Assembly (NCBI GenBank): GCA_020634855.1
Contig: JACKAU010000006.1
Span: forward strand, 1 to 64,000
DNA length: 64,000 nt
Reading direction: 5' to 3'
Source of the DNA: Anaerolineales bacterium
GTDB lineage: Bacteria > Chloroflexota > Anaerolineae > 4572-78 > J111
A program made the translations under genes and the position numbers. Of this stretch, positions 51,078-59,554 are shown in pieces. The notes below the pieces were generated by a model. It searched no databases. It saw only the letters and a list, made by a program, of their open reading frames with translations, and had not been told where the DNA came from. How positions within the stretch are numbered: the stretch's first letter is position 1; each line of letters begins with the position of its first letter.

Positions 51078-52550
51078 ATGACAACCATTTCAACCCTGAA
51101 GCGCGTTAAGAAATTATCATCCAACTCCCAAACTCACTCTGAGCCACCCACTCCACCTCAAAATGACTCGAAACCTCAGGCTCCCCCTATTGAGGGCAAT
51201 GGTTTATTCATTCCTTTGGAAGAAGAACCGCCCGGTACGCCCACCCAGCGCGGCTTTATCAGCGAAGGTCGATCTGAGCGGCTGCGACTACAGTTATGGC
51301 TGGCCGATAATATTCGCAAGTCGATGGCCCCTGACAGCCCGCTTGATTTTCCGCTGGAACGCTCGCCGGAGCGTGAGCAAATGGCCTTGCAACGAATTCA
51401 GCAAGTTATTGAGCGTAAAGACATCAAGCTGCCGACCGACGTCAGTCGTGAACAGTTTTATAGTAACATTTGCGATGAAATATTTGGTCTCGGCCCATTG
51501 GAACCGTTGGTCAACAATCACGAAATCTCGGAAATTATGGTCAACGGCCCCTATGTGATCTTTGTTGAACAAAAAGGGCGACTGTCTGAAAGCGGTCATA
51601 AATTTTTAGATGACGATCACGTCGAGCGCATTGTGAAACGCATCGTAAAACCGTTGGGCCGCGCCGCCGATCCAGAAAACCCACTGATCGACGCCCGCTT
51701 GCCGGATGGATCGCGAGTTAACTCGGTCATCCGCCCGTGCGCTATCGACGGGCCGAATTTGACCATCCGCAAATTTTCTAAAGATAAACTGGGCATGGAT
51801 GATTTGATTCGATTTGGTTCTTTAACGCCTAACATGGCCGAATTTCTCAAAGCGTGCGTCGTCTCGCGACTAAACATTATTGTGTCCGGCGGGACAGGTT
51901 CCGGTAAAACGACCTTGATCAATGTCCTTTCCAGTTTTATTCCCACCCACGAACGAACGGTTACGATCGAAGATGCGGCCGAATTACAGTTCAAACAGCG
52001 CAATGTGGTCCGGCTTGAAACCAAGAAAGCCACCCCCCAAAGTCCCGGCGTAGTTACCATTCGCGATTGCGTCATCAACGCCCTGCGGATGCGTCCGGAA
52101 CGGATTGTGGTGGGCGAGTGCCGGGGCGGAGAAACGCTGGATATGCTGCAAGCCATGAACACCGGCCACGACGGCAGTATGACGACCGTTCACTCTAACG
52201 ATCCACGGGCTTGTTTCGACCGGCTGGAGTCGCTGGTCTTGATGGCCGGGGTCGATTTTCCCATTCATGTGGTTCGCAAGCAGATTGCCTCGTCGGTCGA
52301 TCTCATTGTTCAGGCTTCTCGGCTGCGGGACGGCTCTAGAAAAATTACTCATATCACCGAAGTTCAAGGCATCGAAGGCGAAAACGCTATCTTACAAAAT
52401 ATTTTTACATTCAATGACAAAGGCGACGATGCTAATGGCAAGGTTGTCGGTCAGCATGAACCTGGTGGGATTCGCCCCAGGTGTGAACCCAGATTAAAAC
52501 AACACGGATTTACCTTTCCACCGACCATGTTTCTTAAAAGCGATTCTTAA
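51078..52550 (+). CDS. TadA/CpaF-type secretion ATPase (orphan)
   Basis: A 490-residue hexameric secretion ATPase of the CpaF/TadA group. The N-terminal 60 residues are Pro-rich and disordered. The core has EIMVNGPYVIFVEQKGRL, DARLPDGSRVNSVIRP, Walker A SGGTGSGKTTLINVL, Asp box EDAAELQ, Walker B RMRPERIVVGECRGGE, and the His box NTGHDGSMTTVHSND. Such ATPases power assembly of Tad/Flp-type pili with TadB and TadC. No tad, flp or prepilin peptidase gene is in the window, so partners must be elsewhere or the protein has another use. AGGAGA precedes the ATG. Confidence 0.93.
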   Translation: MTTISTLKRVKKLSSNSQTHSEPPTPPQNDSKPQAPPIEGNGLFIPLEEEPPGTPTQRGFISEGRSERLRLQLWLADNIRKSMAPDSPLDFPLERSPEREQMALQRIQQVIERKDIKLPTDVSREQFYSNICDEIFGLGPLEPLVNNHEISEIMVNGPYVIFVEQKGRLSESGHKFLDDDHVERIVKRIVKPLGRAADPENPLIDARLPDGSRVNSVIRPCAIDGPNLTIRKFSKDKLGMDDLIRFGSLTPNMAEFLKACVVSRLNIIVSGGTGSGKTTLINVLSSFIPTHERTVTIEDAAELQFKQRNVVRLETKKATPQSPGVVTIRDCVINALRMRPERIVVGECRGGETLDMLQAMNTGHDGSMTTVHSNDPRACFDRLESLVLMAGVDFPIHVVRKQIASSVDLIVQASRLRDGSRKITHITEVQGIEGENAILQNIFTFNDKGDDANGKVVGQHEPGGIRPRCEPRLKQHGFTFPPTMFLKSDS

Positions 52551-52572
52551 GGACAAAATTAGACCTTATTAA

Positions 52573-52608
52573 GTTCATAGAGTTAAATGAGTTTATAGAG
52601 TTAAATGA
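52573..52608. repeat. Tandem 18-bp repeat
   Basis: Two copies of GTTYATAGAGTTAAATGA (52573-52590, 52591-52608) between the TadA and kinase genes; an inverted fragment (ACTTTATAAACTCTA) lies near 52674-52689. Confidence 0.7.
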
Positions 52609-52719
52609 GTTTGAGATCAAATAACCGCCACATTTTGCCAAAAAAGAGCCTTACCCGTTTGAGCTAACTCCAAAAACTTTATAAACTCTACTATCTGTCG
52701 AAGATGAGAGCAGGGATTT

Positions 52720-54807
52720 ATGTCTCTTGACACCCCTCGCGTAAGCTCGCGTCTGGATCTATTGTATTTGGTCACGCGGGAATTTAACGCGGATTTAGAG
52801 ATCGATCAGGTTTTACGAAATGTGCTGTCTGCAACCGTAGCAGCGGCCGGAGCATCGGATGCCAGTTTGATTCTGTTTGACGCAGAAGGGAAACTGGCGA
52901 CCAATCTGGCCTTCAGCGATTTCAAAATGCAGAAGCGCAGCTCGATGGTGATAGAAACCATCACCCAAAAAGGGGTGGCCGGCTGGGTTCGAGAAAATCG
53001 AACCGGCCTCCTGGTCAAGGATGTTGACAACGACGAGCGCTGGTACCAAGACGATTCAAACCCCGAACTGGTTGAGGTCCGCAGCGCCGTCTGCGTGCCC
53101 ATTCAACTGCCCGATACCTTGATCGGCATCTTAACCATTACCAGCCGCCAGCCGAATAAGTTTGAAGAGAGCGACCTGGCTATGCTGAGCATCATCGCCG
53201 ACCAGGCTGCCTTTGCCTTGACCAACGCTCGCCTCTTTGAAGCCGAACAGCAGCGGCGACGACTGGCCGACACCTTGACCTCCATCACCCAGACGATCAA
53301 TTCGACCCTTGATCTTGACGAAGTCCTCGATCTCATTTTGGAGCAACTCCGGCTGGTAGTAGAATTTGACAGTAGTTCGATTTTGCTGTTTGAGGATGAT
53401 GATACCACTCTCACTGTTCGAGCGGCCAATGGGTTTGACAACATTGAGGAGGCGCTCAAAGTACGACTGACCTTCGACGAGTACAGCCCCAACTATCAAG
53501 CCATTTACATGAAGATTCCGTTTGTCATTCCCGACGTCGACCAAGAGCCGCATTGGATCAAAAGCGTGTCCTCTAAAAATGTGCGCAGTTGGATTGGCGC
53601 GCCCCTCATAGCTCGTGGTGAAGCGGTTGGCATCCTCACCGTCGATAGTCACGAACTGGATAAATATCAGGAAGACAATGTTAAAATTGTCGCCACATTT
53701 GCCGATCACGCCGCCACAGCCGTCGCCAATGCCCAAGCTGTCACTCAGTTGCAAAAAGCCGAGGTCACCTATTCCTCCTTATTTGAAGATAGTACCGACA
53801 TCATCTTCATTACCGATTATGACGGCACCATTTTGGACATCAATCGTAAAGCCTGCCAGATTTTACGCCGTCCTAAAGATTTTTTCATTACAAGTAGCAT
53901 CAGTTTTATCGATCCGCAGCTTAAGACGTACTTAGCCGAACAAACGAAACGGCTCAAAGTGTGGCGGGAACCTTCCATCGAATTGGAAGTTAAGGATGCC
54001 TACCGGCAAACGGTGCCGCTGGAGATTAAAGTCCGTCAAATTCAATATAAAGGCAAAGAAGGCGTCGAGTGGGTCGGCCGCGATATATCGGCCCGTAAAG
54101 AAATCGAGCAGTTGCGGCAAGATATGGTCCACATGTTGGTCCACGATCTGCGAGGCCCCCTGGGCAATATCATCAACATCATCGATCTGATCAAGATGAT
54201 GTTGGCCACTCAACCTGATCACCCCAAACTCCACGAATTTTTGGACATGGCCAAACGAAGCGGACAAACCATTAAAGACCTGGTCGACTCGATGCTCGAT
54301 GTCAGTCGCTTGGAAGAAGGCGAAGTCCCGTTGCAACGTAGTATGACTAACATCGGTGAAATATTATTGGCCGTTGACGAACAGGTCAGGCCGCAAGCCG
54401 AGGCCAAAGATATGGAACTGACCATCGACCCGGTTCCGGACGATCTGGTCGTCTGGCTTGATACCAGCCTCATCCGGCGGGTACTCATCAACGTCGTCGG
54501 TAATGCGGTCAAATACACCCCTCTGGAAGGCCGTATTGCGATCTCGACCGGTGTCACCGAGTCGGAAATACATTTCACAGTGTCAGACGACGGGCCAGGC
54601 ATCAGCCCGGAGAATCTAACCAGCATCTTCGACAAATTCTCCCGAGCCGATTATTCAACCTCCATCTCCGGGGTCGGTTTGGGGCTGGCTTTCTGTAAGT
54701 TGGCTGTTGAAGCCCACGAAGGCAAAATCTATGTGGAAAGTAATGGTATACCGGGCCAGGGGAGTACCTTTCATGTGATTTTGCCGATTATAGAACCGAC
54801 CGAATAA
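52720..54807 (+). CDS. GAF-GAF-PAS sensor histidine kinase
   Basis: A 695-residue soluble kinase. GAF domains at about 20-170 (ASDASLILFDAEGKLATN) and 195-345 (FDSSSILLFEDDDTTLTV ... GAPLIARGEAVGILTVDS), a PAS domain at about 350-465 (DSTDIIFITDYDGTILDIN), HisKA with the phosphoacceptor His near 475 in MLVHDLRGPLGNI, and an ATPase domain with LINVVGNAVKYTP, DDGPGI and GVGLGLAFCKLAVEAHEG. There is no receiver and no adjacent response regulator, so its partner is elsewhere, possibly the receivers in this window. It follows tadA by 170 bp on the same strand. Confidence 0.93.
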   Translation: MSLDTPRVSSRLDLLYLVTREFNADLEIDQVLRNVLSATVAAAGASDASLILFDAEGKLATNLAFSDFKMQKRSSMVIETITQKGVAGWVRENRTGLLVKDVDNDERWYQDDSNPELVEVRSAVCVPIQLPDTLIGILTITSRQPNKFEESDLAMLSIIADQAAFALTNARLFEAEQQRRRLADTLTSITQTINSTLDLDEVLDLILEQLRLVVEFDSSSILLFEDDDTTLTVRAANGFDNIEEALKVRLTFDEYSPNYQAIYMKIPFVIPDVDQEPHWIKSVSSKNVRSWIGAPLIARGEAVGILTVDSHELDKYQEDNVKIVATFADHAATAVANAQAVTQLQKAEVTYSSLFEDSTDIIFITDYDGTILDINRKACQILRRPKDFFITSSISFIDPQLKTYLAEQTKRLKVWREPSIELEVKDAYRQTVPLEIKVRQIQYKGKEGVEWVGRDISARKEIEQLRQDMVHMLVHDLRGPLGNIINIIDLIKMMLATQPDHPKLHEFLDMAKRSGQTIKDLVDSMLDVSRLEEGEVPLQRSMTNIGEILLAVDEQVRPQAEAKDMELTIDPVPDDLVVWLDTSLIRRVLINVVGNAVKYTPLEGRIAISTGVTESEIHFTVSDDGPGISPENLTSIFDKFSRADYSTSISGVGLGLAFCKLAVEAHEGKIYVESNGIPGQGSTFHVILPIIEPTE

Positions 54808-54922
54808 CCTGCTTCCGGTCATCCCTTCACCAGGCTCACCCCGCTTTACCTAAACGTTAACTTTTCTAAAAACCTATGGTAAGATATATTTAACTCAAGT
54901 TGTTACCTATACGTCCAAATCA

Positions 54923-54969
54923 GGGAGTAAGAAGTAGGGATTGGTCCCTTACTCCCTACTCCTTACTTT
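54923..54969. repeat. GGGAGTAAG / CTTACTCCC palindromic repeat
   Basis: GGGAGTAAGAAGTAGGGA facing TCCCTTACTCCCTACTCCTTACTTT; forms a long hairpin. Related low-complexity tracts occur near 4498-4523 and 62051-62100. Confidence 0.65.
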
Positions 54970-55034
54970 CTATTTCGCCGGCAGGATAGCAACTTGGATC
55001 ATTTAAACTGACCCCTAAAGAAAGAGGCTCACCC

Positions 55035-58000
55035 ATGGCCAGAGAAACAAAGCAGCTTGAGTCACTGGCTCTCAAATCAGCTTGGGAGCGCTACGCCGAA
55101 TTCGATTTTAATGCGAAAGTGGGGGCTAAACAGCGCGTCTACTTAAGACAAGCCGCCATTGCCCTGGCTATGTTTGCCGTCCTTCTGGCCGTTTTCATCA
55201 ATAGTTACAGTTCGGTCAGTTTTTTTGAATTCACCGGCTGGTGGATATTCGACACCATCGGCGAAGTGCTGCGCGTGGTTTTAGTGGTCGTCCTCATTTC
55301 CAATTTTATCATTTTCGCACTGCTAATGCGGACCCAGCAGCAGGAAAGTTCCCACGAGTTGCGAACCGCTGCTGAAGAGATCAAAAAAGAGATCTACCTG
55401 TATCGAACCGTTTTACAGTGGCACGAAGAATGCGAAGTGTGGCTGAGTGATCGCATTACCAAAATTCAACGGCATGTGGCCGAAGGGTTTGGCACCGAAT
55501 TAATTCTTAAACCCTACCACGGCGACCTGCCGCCCGGTTACGATCCGGCCGATCCCAACAGCGATCCCGGCTTTACCCGCCTCTCCCCCCCCGACTACTT
55601 GCGCTACCGCCTGGAAAAGCAGATCGAGACCTACAGCCAGGAGTTGTCCGAACCCCAAACGCAACGCTACTATTTAAGTATAGGGTTGTTTGTGACCGCC
55701 GGTCTTAGTATGTTGCTGGCAGCCATTCCCGGTGGGCATTTTAGCGCCTGGGTAGCCGTAGCCATCTTTGCCGCAGCGGCCTTAATGACCTGGCTCGAGC
55801 CGCGCGACATCGACGCTAAAATCAATACCTATAACCAACTGATCGCCGGCCTGAATATTATCCGCGACTGGTGGTTTAGTTTGGATAAACAGGATCAAAC
55901 CGGGGTGGAATTCTTCAAGCTGGTGATTGCCACCGAGAAAGTGATCTGGAGCCAATACAACAAACATGCCAGCGAGATGTGGCACGCTATCGAGGAACTC
56001 AAAGGCAAAAAAGATGATGCCTTGGAGGAAGTCCTGCTGCTATCAGGCTCGGCGGCTTTCCTGGATCAAGACGAGGCCGAAGAGGAGGAGGATCACGCGG
56101 CGGTGGTGATCGTAGCCGAAACGGTGACTACGGTGGAACCTCAACCCATCGAGACCGATAAACCGGATATCATCGAAGGCGTGGTCGAAGCCGTCAACGG
56201 CAAAGCCGAGACGATGGACAAGAAAATCGTCAAGGCCGAGACCGCGCTGATGGTCGTGAATAATGACGATTTGGACGATTCACGCGGCTACCAATCGAAA
56301 AAACGGGGGACGCCGCACGCCTTTGTGGTCATGCCGTTTGGCCGCAAGCAAGGCCCCGACGGCCGCTGGATCGATTTTGACAGTATCTACTACGATCTGA
56401 TCAAGCCGGCCGTGGAAGCCGCCGGCTTCGAGTCATTCCGGGCCGATCAGGAAAGCGTCAGCGGCGACATCCTGACCGATATGTTCCAGGAACTACTACT
56501 GGCCGATATGGTCATCGCCGACTTGAGCATTGACAATGCCAACGTCTTTTATGAACTGGGGGTACGCCACGCCGTGCGCAAACGTGGCTTGGTCCACATT
56601 CAATCGGGGCGGCCCTACCTGCCGTTCGATATCTTTAATGTCCGCACCATTCCCTACCAAATCGATAAAAACGGCCGGCCTGATCCCGACCACATCGAAA
56701 AAGACAAACAGGCCATTACCAAAATCACCCGTGAAACTTGGGCCTCCGACGTCGACCGCGTCCACAGCCCCATTTTCAACCTGCTCGATGGCCTGGCCGA
56801 ACCGGATCGCAAAACCCTGCGTACCCCGCTGGCAACCGGCTTCTGGCGCGAGTACAACGAATGGCGCGAGCGCGTGACCATTTCGCAGCGACAAAAACGG
56901 ATTGGCGATATTCTGCTGCTGACCGAGGAGATCAGAAACCCGCTCATTCGGGAAGAGGCCATCAGTGAGGCCGGCCGGGCCATGCGTGGGCTGGGGCGCT
57001 TTGAACTGGCTTTGCAGCAGTATCGGCACGGCCTGGAAATCAACCCGCGCAATAACGAATTTCGCCGGGAAGAGTCCTTTCACCTCAACCGCCTCAACCG
57101 AACCGATGAAGCCATTGTCAAACTGGAACGGCTTTTGCAAGATGATCCGAACGATATCGAGGCCATGTCATTTTTGGGGCGCATCTACAAACAGATGTGG
57201 ACCGAAACCTGGGAAGATATTAAAGACGAAAACCAGCGGTTAGAGGAAGCGTTTAATGCCCTCCACTGGCTCATCAAGGCCGTTCATACCTATTTGGCCG
57301 GCTATCGGCTGGATCAAAACAACTACTATCCCGGCATCAACGCCCTGAGCCTGGCCATGCTGGTCGATTCGATGGCCAGCCAACACAACCTGACCGATGA
57401 TCCGGATGTCGAAGCCATTCGCGACGATCTGCCTAAAATCAAGGGCGCGGTGCAATTCGCCCTTGAAAATAGAACCGAAAAAGATACCACCGACTATTGG
57501 GCGCTGGTGTCGCTGGCCGAGTTACAGGTCAGTATTGCCGAAGACCCGATCAAGGTTAGCCGCGCTTACAAAAAAGCGTTGACCGCCGCCCGCAAAAATG
57601 TCTACAACCTAAAGTCGGCCCTGGGCCAGCTCAAACTGCTACAATCGCTGGGCTTCCGGCCCGAATATGTCCAGGCCGGCATCGATGCTATCAATGGAGA
57701 GTTGGATCGAATTCATCACGAGGAAGACAGCATCGATGTGGGCGGTTTCCCGGACCCGCCGCAAGTGTTCATCTTTTCCGGCCATCCCGTCGACGCGCCT
57801 GGTCGCACCGAGCCTCGCTTCCCACCGGCCATGGAAAAAGAGGTACGCGATCGCATTGGCAAAGCCTTGGACAAATTCGACGCCGATCACCACGATCTGG
57901 CCGTAACCTGTGGCGCGGCGGCCGGCGGCGATATCATTTTTATCGAGGTTTGTCTGGAACGGGACATGACCGTGGAAGTTCACCTACCATTTGAAGAGGC

Positions 58001-58376
58001 GCGCTATATCCAACGCTCCGTCTTCTACGCCGGGGAACAGTGGATTGAACGTTTCTACAATATCCGCAACAACGCCAACGTCAAAATATGGCTGCAGCCG
58101 GATTACCTGGGCCGGGTCAAATTTGGCGATAATATGTACGAACGCAACGAGCGCTGGGCGCTGTACTCATCCTTTATCCACGGCATCGACCGGATGCGGC
58201 TAATTACCTTATGGGACGGCCTGACGGATGACGGCCCTGGCGGCCCCGACAAAATGATCGATCGCGTTCGTCAATTGGGCGGCATCACCGAACATCTTAA
58301 CACCACCAAATTCAATTACTGGAAAGCCGAAGGCAAAGTTAACCGGGCATTGGACTTACTGGCTCGGGGAGGTTAA
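55035..58376 (+). CDS. SLATT-like / TIR-like / TPR-S / SLOG-like multidomain protein
   Basis: A 1113-residue membrane protein. Residues 1-320 resemble SLATT/DUF4231 domains: SAWERYAEFDFNAK then two membrane pairs (about 39-58 with 79-98, and 212-231 with 236-253), ending in a helical W-rich part. Residues 325-415 are an acidic linker. Residues 425-545 are a TIR-like/nucleoside-deoxyribosyltransferase-like fold (HAFVVMPFG, IDFDSIYYDLIKPA, MVIADLSIDNANVFYELGVRHA). Residues 600-885 are TPR repeats of the TPR-S/TRAFs-binding type (NNYYPGINALSLAML). Residues 910-1100 look SLOG-like (VFIFSGHP, CGAAAGGDIIFIE, VHLPFEEARY). SLATT domains are proposed pore effectors in nucleotide-dependent conflict systems and SLOG domains nucleotide sensors, so I infer one-protein sensing and killing or stress signalling. 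Domain names rest on motifs read by eye. Confidence 0.78.
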   Translation: MARETKQLESLALKSAWERYAEFDFNAKVGAKQRVYLRQAAIALAMFAVLLAVFINSYSSVSFFEFTGWWIFDTIGEVLRVVLVVVLISNFIIFALLMRTQQQESSHELRTAAEEIKKEIYLYRTVLQWHEECEVWLSDRITKIQRHVAEGFGTELILKPYHGDLPPGYDPADPNSDPGFTRLSPPDYLRYRLEKQIETYSQELSEPQTQRYYLSIGLFVTAGLSMLLAAIPGGHFSAWVAVAIFAAAALMTWLEPRDIDAKINTYNQLIAGLNIIRDWWFSLDKQDQTGVEFFKLVIATEKVIWSQYNKHASEMWHAIEELKGKKDDALEEVLLLSGSAAFLDQDEAEEEEDHAAVVIVAETVTTVEPQPIETDKPDIIEGVVEAVNGKAETMDKKIVKAETALMVVNNDDLDDSRGYQSKKRGTPHAFVVMPFGRKQGPDGRWIDFDSIYYDLIKPAVEAAGFESFRADQESVSGDILTDMFQELLLADMVIADLSIDNANVFYELGVRHAVRKRGLVHIQSGRPYLPFDIFNVRTIPYQIDKNGRPDPDHIEKDKQAITKITRETWASDVDRVHSPIFNLLDGLAEPDRKTLRTPLATGFWREYNEWRERVTISQRQKRIGDILLLTEEIRNPLIREEAISEAGRAMRGLGRFELALQQYRHGLEINPRNNEFRREESFHLNRLNRTDEAIVKLERLLQDDPNDIEAMSFLGRIYKQMWTETWEDIKDENQRLEEAFNALHWLIKAVHTYLAGYRLDQNNYYPGINALSLAMLVDSMASQHNLTDDPDVEAIRDDLPKIKGAVQFALENRTEKDTTDYWALVSLAELQVSIAEDPIKVSRAYKKALTAARKNVYNLKSALGQLKLLQSLGFRPEYVQAGIDAINGELDRIHHEEDSIDVGGFPDPPQVFIFSGHPVDAPGRTEPRFPPAMEKEVRDRIGKALDKFDADHHDLAVTCGAAAGGDIIFIEVCLERDMTVEVHLPFEEARYIQRSVFYAGEQWIERFYNIRNNANVKIWLQPDYLGRVKFGDNMYERNERWALYSSFIHGIDRMRLITLWDGLTDDGPGGPDKMIDRVRQLGGITEHLNTTKFNYWKAEGKVNRALDLLARGG

Positions 58377-58419
58377 CTTGACAATCATGTTAACGACTTT
58401 ATAAACGAGGTATTTTTCT

Positions 58420-59190
58420 ATGCAAGTGGCCGCGATTTATGACATCCATGGAAACCTGCCTGCGCTTGAGGCTGTGCTTCAGGAGATTCACGATGAAGCG
58501 GTCGATAGCATCGTAGTTGGCGGCGATGTCGTGGCCGGGCCGCTGCCATCCGAAACGTTGGCCCTATTACGGAGCCTCAGCATCCCCACCCACTTTATCC
58601 ACGGGAATGCCGAGGCGGAACTGATACGCTATCTGGCCGGTCAACCGCCGGGCGGGCTATCGGAACGGGCCGACGAGGAAGCCCGATGGGTGGCCCAAGT
58701 CCTGTCGCCGGCAGACAAACAGTTTGTAGCGAGCTGGTCATCTACCGTTGAGCTTGAAATCGATGGCTGGGGCAACGTTCTATTTTGTCACGCCACGCCT
58801 ACCAGTAACATTACGGTTTTTACCCGAATGACCCCCGAGGAAAAACTACTGCATATCTTTGAAAATCTAACAGCCTCTCTGGTGGTATGCGGGCACACGC
58901 ACATGCCGTTTGATCGCACCATCGGCGGCGTTCACGTGGTCAATGCCGGCAGCGTGGGGCTACCCTTTGGCCGAACCGGGGCCGATTGGCTCTTGATTGA
59001 CAAAGACCTTGAATTCAGACACACCGATTACAACACCGCCGAAGCAGCGGAACGGATTCGACAATCTCACTACCCCCAAGCCGAAGATTTCGCGACCAAC
59101 AACGTCCTCCAGGCTCCGTCTGAAGCCGAAGCGATGCAGATGCTCGCTTGGCTGGAACGTCAGCAAGCAGAGAGCCAGGTCGGGCTATAG
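58420..59190 (+). CDS. Calcineurin-like metallophosphoesterase
   Basis: A 256-residue phosphoesterase of the YfcE/MJ0936-like type. All metal motifs are present: D-x-H in IYDIHGN, GGDVVAG, GNAE, the His in LFCHATP, and GHTHMPF. The last 55 residues are a helical tail outside the usual domain. Members hydrolyse phosphodiesters, including cyclic nucleotides in some cases. It begins 43 nt after the stop of the SLATT/TIR-like gene on the same strand. A role in removing a nucleotide signal sensed by that protein is possible but is an inference from position only. Confidence 0.88.
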   Translation: MQVAAIYDIHGNLPALEAVLQEIHDEAVDSIVVGGDVVAGPLPSETLALLRSLSIPTHFIHGNAEAELIRYLAGQPPGGLSERADEEARWVAQVLSPADKQFVASWSSTVELEIDGWGNVLFCHATPTSNITVFTRMTPEEKLLHIFENLTASLVVCGHTHMPFDRTIGGVHVVNAGSVGLPFGRTGADWLLIDKDLEFRHTDYNTAEAAERIRQSHYPQAEDFATNNVLQAPSEAEAMQMLAWLERQQAESQVGL

Positions 59191-59417
59191 TGATTGCTCT
59201 CAATATGAATCATCCTACCATTGTGATGTCACGCAGTGTGTGGGTAAATATCGGACTTCATCCTCCCGACGATTAAACTTAAATACCTTTTTACTACTCA
59301 ACAGATCGACTTGAGACAACGGCAACATCACCACCTCAGCATCTACCCTGCTTGTTGGCCTTGAGAGCCGGTATTGTGGTACACTCTGTTTACACTGGAA
59401 AATCCACATAAAATATC

Positions 59418-59532
59418 GGAACGGCGGTGAATAGAGATTGGTAATTAATCACTGGTAATTGGCAATTAGCAATTGGACATTAAAGTCTAAATAACCAATT
59501 ACTATTTACTAATTACCTAACTCCGCCGTTCC
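59418..59532. repeat. Palindromic element with 10-bp terminal inverted repeats
   Basis: GGAACGGCGG (59418-59427) and CCGCCGTTCC (59523-59532) enclose AATTGGTAATT-type inverted tracts related to those at 3598-3665, making one long hairpin ending 22 nt before the next gene's start. The rest of the gap 59191-59417 shows no gene. Confidence 0.7.
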
Positions 59533-59554
59533 TCAATAACCCGAGGAGGCATGC

